Below, in pieces: positions 1 through 11,910 of a DNA stretch of 64,000 nt. Each line of letters begins with the position of its first letter. Within the stretch, counting starts at the first letter, position 1. The DNA is from Mycteria americana. Lineage: Eukaryota > Chordata > Aves > Ciconiiformes > Ciconiidae. The stretch lies in assembly GCF_035582795.1 (NCBI RefSeq), contig NC_134365.1, positions 220,303,887 to 220,367,886 on the forward strand, written 5' to 3'. The notes under the pieces are model-generated. The model was given only the letters and a program-made list of their open reading frames with translations, was not told the DNA's origin and searched no databases. The position numbers and the translations under genes were made by a program.

Positions 1-1041
1 AACCTCTGTCCTTCTGCCCAGGCTGCTCCACTGAGCAGCAAAAAAACCTGCACTCCTTGGGCTGAAGAGCTGGAGAGCACAAGAACCTGGTCGTGCAGCC
101 CCATGGTCATGGGTGTCCTTTAGAAAAGGATGGGGAGCCCTGCAAACCAACTCAGTTTGATGTGGCAACCCACCCCAGAGCAGAGGTGTCCATCAGCACT
201 CTTACCAAGCACATACTAAGGGACCTGTGGCACCATGAGGAAACAGCAGAGACTTAAACCATGGCTGGTCAAATCCAAACTTCACAGTCACAAAAAGGAG
301 CAGATTTCCACACACACTCAACCCTAGAAATCACTTTTTCTTTGCCTCCTCCACTTTACACTGGCAGCTGCCTGGGCCGGTATCTTTTTATCTTCTTGCT
401 GTTCATCAATAAATCAATGGAAAGAAAAAAAGAAAAAAAGAAATAATAATTTGGGGATGCCTAGGTAGCCACCTGGACAGTAACTGCTTTTTTTCACTGC
501 ACATTAATTCCTGACCCTGCAGCAATGCCTTTGAGCTAGGCATCCACGCTGATGGCCAGGAGGACTGAGACTGGTCCAAGTCTTTCTGCTAACAGACAGC
601 TTGGAGAAGGTGAGAGAGAGAGAGAGACCAAAAGAGGTGAAATGAGAGCAGACCAGTGGCAGAGCTGAGAATGGAAAACAGGTCTCAACCCAGTGCTCTA
701 CCCATTTGTGAAAGCAGATGAAAGTAAAGAGCTACAAACACCTTTTCCTGCCCATAGTCTGGACACATATCTGGAGAGCATCACCGCACAGAACGTTGTG
801 ACTACAGCAGTTTTTGCCAACAATAAAAAAAAAGTGGCACATGCATTAGTATAAATTTCACAGGAATCTTTTAAGCTAGGCAAACATCTCCAATGTCTCC
901 ATTTTGGAAACAGGGATGCCAAAAGTGAAGCAATTGGGGGGGGGGGGGCAGGGGAAGAAAAAAACAACCCAAGAACACTGAAACTTCAAGATCCATCAAC
1001 TTGGGCCATGCAGGTCTAGGGAAGAAGATGCTGAGTTTTAC
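1..1041 (-). other. KLHL35 intron (partial)
   Basis: This is the intron downstream of the KLHL35 BTB-BACK exon. No coding match to a Kelch repeat is visible on either strand. It holds a short GA repeat (about 610-627), an A/G-rich patch (418-443) and a run of 13 G (936-948). Confidence 0.7.
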
Positions 1042-1932
1042 CTTCTGGGCCTTGATCGCAAAGAGCTGACCTCATTCCCGAGGATGTAGTACTTGCGGGC
1101 CTCATGCAGTAGAGGAATGCACTCCTTTGAGTCCTGGATGAGTCCATCCATTTCCACCTTCTCCAGGAAGTAGGTGGGGTCGAGCAGGGGCAGACGCACA
1201 TGCTCAAGGAGCTCCTTCAAGGCTCCCTTCCTGGCAGGTATGTCATGCCGTACCCAGCGCATGACTGCTTCGAAGACCACTTCCTCCTTGGGGACCACCA
1301 GCTGCTCATCGGACAGATATTCAACCAGCTCCTTCACACCCATCTCCAGGAACTCTTCATGACACGACACCTCCACAAAACACTCCAGCATGAACCTCTT
1401 GCTCTTTTCTGTCAGGGACGTGATGGAGAATGAATCAGCAAACTTCATGATGCCCAAACAATTGCATGGGTGAAGCCGGCCTTCAAGGAAGGTGACACAA
1501 GCATCTCTGAGCTTGGAGATCTGCAGCAAGTCAGACAGTTCCAAGATGCCTTCAACATTGTCCTCCTGAATGATGATGTTCCCCCCATACATATAGTCAA
1601 GAAGGAGAGACATGGTGGAAGCAGAAATCTTCTGGATATTAATGATATCCTGGTGGCCTTCCTTGAGACTGCCACCAAACATGGCCCGGAAATACGTGCT
1701 GTTGGCTGACAAAGTGGCACGGTGACAGGGGAATTCTTGTCCATCAATTAAGAGCACCACGTCTGTGAAGATGCCGCTCTGCCGGTAGGAGTTCAGTGTC
1801 TGGAGGATTTGCTCAGCATGGCAGGACCCACTGCAGAGCTTCATGTGCAGCTCTTCTTTGCTCGGGTCCCGCGTTACATTTTCCAGGCTGCTTGTCCTGA
1901 AACTTGATTCTTCTTTCATCATTCGATGCATC
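1042..1932 (-). CDS. KLHL35: KLHL35-like BTB-BACK exon (first coding exon, partial gene)
   Basis: This exon encodes the N-terminal half of a BTB-BACK-Kelch protein, a family whose members mostly act as substrate adaptors of CUL3 ubiquitin ligases. The first in-frame ATG is at 1931-1929, and an in-frame TAA lies upstream at 1976-1974. From that ATG there are 296 codons plus two bases. The BTB domain covers about residues 41-148 (TDVVL, PCHRATLSANSTYFRAMF), and the BACK domain about 153-255, with the MRWVRHD and HVRLPLL blocks and then YFLEKVE. The exon ends in RSRPR plus AG, followed by a GTAAAA donor, at the point where the human KLHL35 BTB/BACK exon ends before its first Kelch repeat. The six Kelch repeats must lie left of the window. 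The identification rests on the BACK-end sequence and on the position next to GDPD5 on the same strand. Another KLHL paralogue is possible but less likely. Met 4 or 5 could also serve as the start. Confidence 0.86.
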
Positions 1933-3260
1933 CTGATTGCGAAGCAGTGAAGAGACAAGAGAACAGTACACTGTTAAAATATCTGACTGCAATGTCCAAC
2001 ACCATCACAGTGTCTGCATCTTCCCTGGTGCCATGAGGAAGTACAGATTCCAGCCAAAATATAGCCAGACTCTGCCCCTTCATCTGCACACACGGCTCCT
2101 CCTCAGTAATCAACATCGCCTCCAAACCACAGTGATGGGCACTAGGATATTTCCAATCCAACCCCATCTCAGTAGACAAACTTCTGCTTTTAGGAGATGT
2201 TTCTTCTAAGGCAGTTGCCTTGCCCAACCTATGCTGTACTAACACCTCGACACCCTTTCCGTTCTTTCTGACATCTTGCAGCTCTTATGAACCGCTTTCC
2301 TCATCCTGCCAAATGCAAGCACTCCACAGTACAGCCCAGCTGGGAGAAACGCAGCATTTTGACTTTTTCTGTCCACCATGTTTCCCCAGATGTCTGATTC
2401 CAGGAAAAAAAACCAAAAAAAGCAGAAGTAAGGATGTGAGATTGAGATTTGCCAAGGGTAGCTATTGACACAACCTGCCCAAAAGCAGGGGAGATGTCTA
2501 CACCTGACATACCTTTCTGCTAGATTTGCTCTCCAGATGATTTTAAGTCTTTCCTAAAGGACTTCATAAAGCGATTGCAAGGCAGCACAGCAGACTTCCC
2601 TCATTCGAGCTCTAACAGTTCACACTGACAGCGTGAGCAGCAGGACCCATCCTGAGCACCCATGTGCTTAGCCTGGAGGCTGCAAATAGCTGCACATCCA
2701 AAAGGGTGATCCCTGCTCAAGTGGACGTGAGGCAGCCAGATCACCTGTAAAGAGTAATCCCTGGGGAGAAGGACCTCTGCCTGCAGAGGCAGGGTCTGAA
2801 AAGCAGGGGAGCATCGTGGCATCGCAATAGTGGCAAGAATCGACTCTCTCTGACAACAGTGAGAGAATCAGAGACCCCAAACCCTCCACTGCCTCCAGTG
2901 TCCTAGACTCACTAACAGCTTGGCTCTGCCCCATTTCCTCCACTTGTCCCCAAAAGCCCACCCTGACCCATCAGTGTTGCACAGACCCAGATGCTGGGAG
3001 GAAGAGTGAGTACAGGATTGAACCTGGTGCTTGGTGCTTGCCCGACTGCTCTCACCAGCTGGACGTTCAATAAAAGAGGCACAGCAATGCCACCGCCTGT
3101 GTTAAAAGCATGACAGAGAGTCAGCACCACTCCTTGAGTGGGGGTGCCAGTGAGGGCCATCAGCTGAGCACTCCTGATCACAGCTTCTACCATGGCCATG
3201 CAGGTTTTAGATTGCTTTTCTGAGGCTCTGTAACAGCAAAGAGCCCTTTTGGGGGTGGCT

Positions 3261-3308
3261 CAGGCTCTGCTCTTAAGGGTCCTCTGACCAGAGCCTGACC
3301 CTTAAGAG
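3261..3308. repeat. Interleaved pair of perfect inverted repeats
   Basis: Two inverted repeats are arranged A-B-A'-B'. The A arms are 9 bases (3261-3269 and 3289-3297). The B arms are 12 bases (3270-3281 and 3297-3308, CTCTTAAGGGTC and its complement). All pairings are perfect, A' and B' share one base, and the spacer between B and A' is 7 nt. The two stems cannot easily form together because the connecting loops have zero length. They would be alternative hairpins. Confidence 0.85.
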
Positions 3309-4320
3309 GTCAGGAGCATCTCTGGAGCATCTCACCACAAGCCTCTGGCAGAAGCACAAGTCCCCACGGGGGTGACAAGTTACCAGACATCAGTGGCTTT
3401 GTGGTGTCCACACGCTTCCCTGCAGGAAGGCAGGTAGCACATCCCTTGCGGAGGATTACCTTGAATTTCTTGAGTCAAAATCCCTGTCTTAGTTCTAGTC
3501 CTTCATCTCTTTCCCTACACCTGCATCTCCCAGACAGTCATCACATATGACCACAGACCCCAAAGGTGCTCAGATTCTCCCCATGCTCCAGAGGACACCT
3601 CTTGGCTGCACCTGCACCAGGGTAGCTGCGTGTAGGACAACCAGATCTAGTCCCGAGGAGCTTCACCCCACCACCCCAAGAAAGTGTCACCGTATCCTTC
3701 GTGCCTCCAGAATCCCCCAGCAACGGGGAAAACACCTCTGCCTGTGCAATGGGCGAGCTGCAGAGACCTAAAGAACGGCGAAGCAGCACGACAAGCCCTA
3801 ACTAAATATCTAAGAAATCCTGTGGGAATGGGTGAAGGCTCTAAACACCCCGAATGCCACTGATGGGTGCTCAGGGCTGCGTACAGGAGGGAATCGCTGT
3901 TAGTCGGTTCAAAGTGATTTAGAGAAGTTACAACAAAGGCAGCTCTCTAGAGACGCCTTTGCAAAGAACACGGCGGACTCCACATTTCGCTGACACACGC
4001 GGCTCCAGCCAAGCCAAACGCATCTATATCCCCGCTTCTCTCCCGATCCGCACGCGTTTCCGAGCCATCAGGGTCATGCAGAGCTCTGTACGGCTCAGTG
4101 CTGGGAAGAAACAGCTCAGGCTGACCTCCTTACAAAGAGACACCCTCCCTCCCTCCCCAATTAATCCAAATGCCTTTCCCCAGCTCACATCGCTCCTGTC
4201 TACCCATGAGACAAATGCCACCAATGCCAAAGAAACAGTGGGTTTGCCCCATTGCCCTCACCCATGCACACTCCTCTCCAGGTCACCCTCTCCGTCCAAG
4301 TACCACACAGCAGCAAATGC

Positions 4321-4324
<4 letters not shown>

Positions 4325-4353
<29 letters not shown>
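4325..4353. repeat. Poly-T tract (29 T)
   Basis: An uninterrupted run of 29 T in intergenic DNA, which creates artificial polyphenylalanine reading frames. Its length is probably polymorphic or uncertain in the assembly. Confidence 0.95.
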
Positions 4354-7300
4354 CACAAGCCTCCCCAGCTGCTATAGTGCAAGAAGTCCAACGTTACCTG
4401 GCCCACAGGTTGTGTCCTCCAGGTGGGACCTAGCAAAGACTCAACTTCCCTCTCGGAGAGCTCCCATCCACGTCGGGGCTCTTCACGGAGACGAGTCCCC
4501 TCTGTAAAGCACGCTCAGCCCTTCTCCAGCAATGCTTGGGGAAACACAAAAGCATCCCCTTTATCCTCACTGCCAGAGAGGTGGGGGAGAAATCTGCTTT
4601 TGTTTCTCCTGAATGACATGCCGGAGAGCTACCGGGCATTAGCCATGCAGCTGTCAATAACAGCCAGCCAGGGAGGAGCCAGGACCAAGGGAAAACCCAT
4701 CACAGCTCAGGGAAAATATATCACACCAGGGCAGCTTAAGAGGGCCGAGCCATCTGGAGAGCAAATTGGGGTCCAGGTGGAACAATTCATTTGATAGAGT
4801 CTCCGGCTTGCTGGAAACCAGACTAAAGACGATAAATAAAATACGGCTCTGTGAGCAAAAAGACGCCTGGAGCAGGGATGGACTGGGTCAGGGAGGAGCT
4901 GCAGTCCCCCTCATTAACATGTGATAATTAGGTAATTAGGTCCTTGAGGATGATGAGGACAGAAGGGGAGGTTTGCTCCGTGTGGCTTTCTGCACCCTCG
5001 CCTCCAACCTGATCCGTTGTCAGCTGAATTTTTATATGCTCATAGCAGGGATCAAAGGAGCCCTGGGGAAGATCCACGAAGTAACCCTTGGGCTGAAGAC
5101 CGTCAAACTCCCTAATTTGATGCAGCCAGCCTTCCCTCCATTGCCCAGCATCACTTTGACCAACTTGTATTATTTCACACTTAGATGAAGAGAAATATTA
5201 TTAATAACCAGCCCCTGCATGTTGTCATCCTGAAATAGCCTTTCTGCAGGGCACCGCTGCCGCATTTGCTGGCTGGCTCCTTTCTGCTCCTCTCCCATCA
5301 CTAGATGCAGGGCACAAGCTGGCATCCTGCTTGCTCCCAGCATTTACATATGAATCACTGGCAACCTGGAAGGGAGTGTGGTTTCCCAGCCTGCGCAGTG
5401 GGCTGGGAGGGTTGGGGGATTTGCTCTTAGGACCTTCCACCCTGATAGAGTTGGCACTGCCAGGCTGCACCGACCAGGGGTGCAACCATGTCTGCGCACT
5501 GATGGAGCTAGAGATGACCAGGAGTGGGTCATCAGGACAAATGGCAGCGCAGCACTGATCCTGCCCCGTGGGGCACAGCAAAAAGGTCTCCAGAGTGTTG
5601 GAAACTCTTCAGCAAGATTGCAAAGCTGTCGTCTTCTTGCAGCCATAAAGCACAGGGCTACCAACCTGTTCAAAACCAACCCCCAGCAGTGTGTGCAGCC
5701 CCAGGGGTGGGGAGGACCAGCTACTAAGAGTTGTAAACACACAAAGTGACCACAATGAGAAGGTTTTGCAGGGTGCAGCCGTCCCCGTGCCCGTGCCAAG
5801 CCGCCTATCGAGCAGATTTCTACAGCCAGACTGCACTGCACTTGGCCCTGGATCTCCCTGGGTGAGCCACCGTGCCCCAAAGCGGCTGTCACTGTGCAAA
5901 GGCTGTGCTACAACCCACGCTTGTGGGCTTTTTGCATGAAACAGAGGGCATTAAATACCCCATAGAGCTGCAGGATGTGGGGGTGTTTGAAAGGGGTAGA
6001 CAGCACCGGAGGATGCCTTATGCAGGGGCAGGAGGCTCAACCTCTCCTTTGCTCCCAGTGCCCTGGGTCTTCTCCCAGGGTAGATACAGACACCAGGAGC
6101 AGTGATCTTACAGTTAATTAGGACTCTAAAATCCCTTCTTCACATTAAAAATGCTCAGCCCCTGGCAAATGGCCCGTAGAAGCCATTAGGCACAAAGCCA
6201 CAAGCATTAAAAGGATGCAAAAGGGAAATACAAGTAGATAGGACCAGGAACTCCAGGCATCTGTTGGGGAAAGCTCTCTGTGAATGTAGGATCAAAGCTT
6301 CCTGAAGGAGCAGCAGACTATGCATGTCAGGAGGAGAAAGGAATAGGAAGGAGAAGGGATGCAGCTAAGCTGAAGAGAAAGCAAGGAAAAAAGAACGGAA
6401 AGGACAAGAGGAAAGGTAGAAGAGAGTTTTGGATAAATCAGGTAACGGCGACCATGGTGAGACATCTTGAGGCAGATGGTCACTAGGAGTTGATAACGCT
6501 GTGGTCTATACCTCCCTACCACATGTCGAAGAGAAGGAAATGCATCCTCTCCAGGACAGCTGTCTATGCACTCCTGGCACCACCATCCACGGCTCCACCT
6601 TGCCATGGAGAGAGTCAGAACACCCTCTTTTCACCCTCAGCCAGTTAGCAGAAGTGAAGGGCAGCCACCAGCCGCTGGGAGAAGAGACCGAAGCAGGAGA
6701 GCCAAGTAGATGAGTAAGGGCAGAGAAGTAACTAGAACAGAAACAGGGTCCAGAAGGAAGAGAGGGAGAAAACTAAGAGCTTAAGAGGGAAAAAAAAACC
6801 CCAACTTGGTTTCCTATTTCACATATGGTCAATACTCACATTGAGCTTGAAACCTGGTTAGGAGCTTCATCCAAGAAGAGGTTGCTTGCACCAAGAGTCC
6901 AGGAGAAGGGAAAGCAGCCTTCAGCCTCATGCCGCTGCTGCTGCTCACATCATGGCTAGACTTTTCACGCCGAGTTTGAACTTTGAAAGCTCCTAGCCAC
7001 TGCATCATATTAAGGCTTTAGCGGAGATATAAGAGAGCCTTCTTATAGCAGATAACTGTGTAGGCCTAAGGCGTGGTCACATCAGCATCACCTCCCAGAC
7101 CCCAGGACTACAAATCTAGTGACAAATTTAAAGGGCTAGAAAGGTTCCCAGATACCATGAGAACTATCCCAGCTGTACCACTAAGCTCTTATAAATAAGG
7201 GCAGTTTTAGAGAGGAAGAAAAAGAGTTAAATAGCACAATGTTGGCTGTCCCAAGCCATTTGGGCTTAGAGCCAGCAACCAATCCTCAGCTCTTTTATTT

Positions 7301-8113
7301 GAATAACAGACACAGCCTACATGACTCTCATTTCTCTCCTTTCAACTTTTCAGTATCTTTCCCTAGGGTACAGCAACGACAGCCTCCAGTTAGGGATTAT
7401 TCAATACTGTAGATATCAGGAGCGCTACCCCTTCCCCTAGGGCAGTTTTATATTGAACACTCAAATGGTATTCCCAGAGCCAAGTCAAATTCATGACACG
7501 GTACTGACTACCCATCACCAACCAGCGAGATAGCGTTGTATTTACTTTAATCCCTTTCAACTATCAGTTAAATGCAGCCATTCAGGGGCTGGAGAAAACA
7601 GCTGCTTAACAAAGAACAATCCCACGCTGACCCAGACAAGATCCCCTTCTCACCCAAAGCACCCTCTGTCTGCAGCTGGGACCAGATCTTGGGGTAAAGA
7701 ATAAAAAAAATAGAGCAAGCACCAAGCAAGCCTTTCCTTTAATATACACATTTAGCAAAGAACTGCTCAGGGACTTCCCAAGCTGGCTCTTGCATCCGGA
7801 CGCCTGTGTTTAATAAGTACTAATGGACATATGAGCCATTTATTCCTCTTCGAATGTGCTTATGGTTTTTGGCCTTCACAGCACCCTGAGGCAATGACTT
7901 GCATAATGTGTGTTAAAAATAAATTGCTTCCCGTTTGTTTGGTTTAAAACTGCTGCCCAATCGCTTCTATGGGTGCATCATTGTCCCCATGTGGCCACAA
8001 ACACTGAAAAATTATTCTATCATTACTGTTCAAGACTCAGGTCTGCACAGTCACCTCTTCTCTGCATGGTTGCTTTTCAGCTACTTTCTTATAAAACCTG
8101 GATGGGAGAGAAC

Positions 8114-8995
8114 TATAGAATCATGGAACAGTTTGGGTTGGAAGGGACCTTTAAAGGTCACCTAGTCCAACCCCCCTGCCATGGGCAGGGACATCTTCCA
8201 CTAGATCAGGTTGCTCAGAGCCCCATCCAACCTCACCTTGAATGTTTCCAGGGATGGGGCATCCACCACCTCTCCGGGCAACCTGGGCCAGTGTTTGACC
8301 ACCCTCATCGTAAAAAATGTCTTCGTTATATGTAGTCTAAAACTACCCTCTTTTAGTTTAAAACCATTACCTCTTGTCCTATCGCTACAGGCCCTGCTAA
8401 AAAGTCTGTCCCCATCTTTCTTACAAGTCCCTTTAAGTACTGGAAGGCTGCTATAAGGTCTCCCCGGAGCCTTCTCTTCTCCAGGCTGAACAACCCCAAC
8501 TCTCCCAGCCTTTCTCCACAGCAGAGGTGTTCCAGCCCTCTGACCATTTCCGTGGCCTCCTCTGGACCGGCTCCAACAGCTCCATGTCCTTCCTGTGCTG
8601 AGGACCCCCGAGCTGGACGCAGCACTGCAGGGGGGTCTCACCAGAGCGGAGCAGAGGGGCAGAATCCCCTCCCTCGCCCTGCTGGCCACGCTGCTCTGGA
8701 TGCAGCCCAGGATACGGTTGGCTTTCTGGGCTGCGAGTGCACATTGTCTGCTCATGTCCAGCTTTTCATCCACCAGTACCCCCAAGTCCTTCTCCGCAGG
8801 GCTGCTCTCCATCCCTTCATCCCCCAGCCTGTATGGATACCGGGGGTTGCCAGGTGCAGGACCCTGCACTTGGCCTTGTTGAACCTCATGAGGTTCATGT
8901 GGGCCCACTTCTCAAGCTTGTCCAGGTCCCTCTGAATAGCATCCTGTCCCTCAGGTGTGTCAACTGTACCACACAGCCTGCTGTCATCAAGAGGA
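8114..8995 (-). mobile_element. CR1 LINE, 5'-truncated
   Basis: The plus strand begins with the complement of the CR1 3' end (tandem TTCTATGA-type tail, then the complement of the GGTTGGACTAGGTGACC block). Reading the minus strand gives the C-terminal part of the CR1 reverse transcriptase: [17 protein letters not shown], [19 protein letters not shown], and a [15 protein letters not shown] region. The open frame is broken by frameshifts. The copy ends near 8995 within the segment that follows the ADDTK motif of the RT, so the RT catalytic core is absent. It is closely similar to the copy at 50398-51388, which lies in the opposite orientation. Confidence 0.92.
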
Positions 8996-9164
8996 GATGC
9001 AACACAACTGTACTGATCTCAAGACAGATGGATCTCCAAAACTCCCTCTGGTCAGACCTTTAGCTCCCTCATGAAGCATGAAAAAGCAGAAACACAGGAG
9101 GAAGATCAAGGCATCACCATTTTGCAAATGATCCCAGAACACAAAACAATGTCACAGACTGGCA

Positions 9165-11794
9165 GGGGAATACTGACAGTTTATTTCACAGAGCATTGCA
9201 GAGTTTATTTTGGTCTAGCTCTATTTTCATCAAAAAAGTATCATCCCTTTTAAAAAAAAAAAAAAAAGGTAGCAAGTATTCAGGACGATAATGGTAACAG
9301 TCAGTGCATTCCGCATAAAGTTTGGGTCTCATCATAAAAAAAAAAAAAGAAAGAAAAAAGTGAATTGTGAAAACAAGTCTTTGTTGGATTGCTTTTAACA
9401 CTTCCAAGCTTTTAAGCACTTGACCTTTCAATAAAGTCATCTCCAAGGATAAAAACAGAACATGCAGGTGATTATCAACAGATGCTGAGATTTAACATCA
9501 TCTCTCACTTGGCAATGACAATCCACCAGGAATGTTTCAATACAGCACCACATTAAAAGGAGAAGCAACTTTGTTCTCAAAAGCCTTCAAATCCACCAAA
9601 ATCTTGCAGTTCTGCAGAAAAAACACACCGTGTTTCACAGACTTGAGAGTGTACCATATAGAAGGACAGTATTTGGGGAAGGTAAGAGGGAGCATGGACC
9701 AGGGTCTTATTCCACTTACATTCATAAAAACCCAGGGTAGATGCAAAGGAATTAAAGTCTTGATTTGCACTGCTTAGGAAGTGCTTATTAAAGCATCACA
9801 ATTTTCACTATCAGTAGGCGTATTTTTCTTTTACATAGATAAGTTGGCCACTTTTGCCCCCAATTCTTACACACTAAGCCCAAGACTTCGGGGTTTCAAA
9901 ATGTTACTGGAGTACAGCTTAAAAAAGGTAGAGCAGTTCAGCGCTGCCAAAACAAGAACAAACTGCTCGAGGCTGTTTTTATCGTGGCTTATTTCTGGCC
10001 TTCCCAAGCCTGCTTTGGGTGTCGAACGTGATGCACATCAGCATCCCCCAGACCGCTTTCTCCTCTGCAAGGTGACTTCTCCCAGCCATTCACAGGCTCT
10101 ACAACCCAGCTTGGCCAGCACCCGAAGACACAGCCTCAGCTCCCATTCCCTCCACAGTAAACAACTTCGATGGTCCCATCGCTTTCAAGGCAGCACACAC
10201 CAAGCTTCAAAGGAAGCTCACGCTCAATGGTATTTCTCACGTTGTACGTTGTGTCGACCAAGATCCAGCAAGGAAGGGAGCAACCCAACATCAGAAGGCC
10301 ACGGGGACTGAGCCAAGACCCATTCACAGCTCCGACAGCCTTCCGGCTGGCTTCAGCTGCCTTGGGAACCGGCTCCCTGCGAACAGCAAAGTGACCCAAA
10401 AACAGGCTCCTCTCCACGAGGCCTTGAAGGTCAAGAGCAGAGAGCTGAGACCGCCCTTGGGCTGGCTGTGAGCCATTTCAGGGAGGGGATAAAATTCAAC
10501 TGTCATCTACTTTGTGTCTGAGCTTTTTTTTTTTTTTTTCTTTTAACCTCTGGTCTAGGATTTTGGTTTAAAGCCTTTTGCATACACGCTGATGAGAACT
10601 CTTGCCTTCACGAGCCTGTCAGCATCTGCTGCAAGACCATCGCTCCTCTGGAGGACATGAACACGCAGCTTTAAAGATCCTGCTTTTAAAGCAAGGAGGA
10701 AAGGTCTCCTTGCAGGAATAAATTATACTCTGGGGCTGCTTCACTTTCCAAACTATTTACAACTCCTTCATCCATGAGCATCTCCTTGGCCCAGAGAGGG
10801 GGAAGCTCACACTACACCACCACCTCCTCTTCCTACACGGGTGCAAGGACAGGGAAGCAAGGAGTGACTGCAAATGCCACTTGAAGCGGCAGGCACTTTA
10901 GCCAGATCTGAGCGGTGATGGTGCCCACGGCATTGCTTTTTGCAAGCCATCCGGGCTCCCGACAGAGCCCAACTCAGGGAGAAGGTAGAAAGAAAAAAGG
11001 GGGGAAGAAAAAAAAAAAAAATGAAAGCATTGCTGCCAGCAGAGGCTAATCTACAGCCAATGCTCAGGATTTGCCTTCAAGACTGCAGCAGGACATTTCA
11101 AGAAGGCCATTCCCCTGCGAGCATCCAGGCTTTGGGGAAGGAGGACAGGACGGGGAGAAGGTGCCCAAGTGACTGAGGCAGTACAACCCCTTCCCTGGTT
11201 CTCAACTTCAGCAGGGAAGAGCGGTGCTATCTCCTCTCCTAGGAAAGCTTCTCTCCTCCCAACAGCCTCTTGTTGCATTACAGCTAAAACTTCATTGCCC
11301 AGGAAAGGGGGAGAGGGGGGAAACAAAAAAAACCGTAACAAAAATGACACTTCACGAGAACATCACGACGTTCAGCTACACAGTCGCTGCACCAAGGGAA
11401 GGAGTGGAGCAGGGCAAGGGGGAGAAAGGGGAGACACGTCCAACGTGTTTTTCCCAGAACCCCCCAGGGGGTCTCAGGCTGTCACGTCAAGATTCAAATA
11501 ACTTCAGCCATAAGGTCGAGGATTTAATGAACACGGTATTTCCACTCATGCCCTGGAAAAATTACACTCAAAAAGAGAGACAAAAAAATTCAGATTTTCT
11601 ACATATTTACAAAAATAAGCCCCACAACCTCACAACCAAGGAGGTGGAGCAGCTAGTGATGGGGTATGGGAAGGGGTCTCTGCCCGACCAGCAGTTCCTC
11701 AAAGGTTCCCATCCCACAACAAGCAGGAGAGCACAGCTCTCGCTGCTGGAGCGGACGCAGGGGCGGCCACACGCCGGGGTTGGGTTGGAGCCCC
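9165..11794 (-). other. GDPD5: GDPD5 3' UTR
   Basis: This sequence lies downstream of the GDPD5 stop codon on the minus strand. Two AATAAA signals on that strand sit close together (complement at 9204-9209 and 9180-9185), and I saw no other between them and the stop codon. That gives a 3' UTR of about 2.6 kb with cleavage near 9160-9190. The exact end is inferred. It includes a T16 tract on the plus strand (10524-10539). The longest open frame in it (plus strand, 9781-10311) is antisense to the UTR and has no recognisable domain. Confidence 0.7.
9180..9209 (-). terminator. GDPD5 polyadenylation signals (two AATAAA)
   Basis: Complementary TTTATT hexamers at 9180-9185 and 9204-9209 are canonical AATAAA signals on the minus strand, 19 bases apart. 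They mark the likely 3' end of the GDPD5 transcript. Confidence 0.7.
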
Positions 11795-11910
11795 TCAGTT
11801 CATCCGCAGCCTGGTGTCCCGATGATCCGTGGGGGTGACCATCTCGTTGGCATAGCCATTCTCGGAGCAGAGAGACAGCTCGTCCGTGGTCTCCACGCCA
11901 TTGTTGATCT
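11795..11910 (-). CDS. GDPD5: GDPD5 last coding exon (C-terminal tail and stop)
   Basis: Completes the split Glu codon, then [20 protein letters not shown] and a tail ending DTRLRMN before TGA (11797-11795). The Cys falls at position 571 in human numbering, the residue described as forming a redox-sensitive disulfide with an N-terminal cysteine. The last 20 or so residues do not resemble the human end. Confidence 0.94.

Larger units (their letters stand above)
1933..9164. other. Intergenic region between KLHL35 and the GDPD5 3' end
   Basis: About 7.2 kb separate the GDPD5 polyadenylation site from the KLHL35 coding exon. The KLHL35 promoter and any leader exon should lie here, but I could not place them. 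The region contains an interleaved inverted repeat (3261-3308), a T29 tract (4325-4353) and a CR1 copy (8114-8995). No open reading frame here looks like a protein: all are short, lack known motifs and overlap each other on both strands. Confidence 0.6.

Noticed and set aside
4170..4433. Reading frames with polyphenylalanine
   Set aside because: Produced by the T29 tract.
8201..8908. 235-codon minus-strand open frame
   Set aside because: It is CR1 reverse-transcriptase debris with frameshifts, not a host gene.
9781..10311. 176-codon plus-strand open frame
   Set aside because: It is antisense to the GDPD5 3' UTR, with low-complexity composition and no motif.
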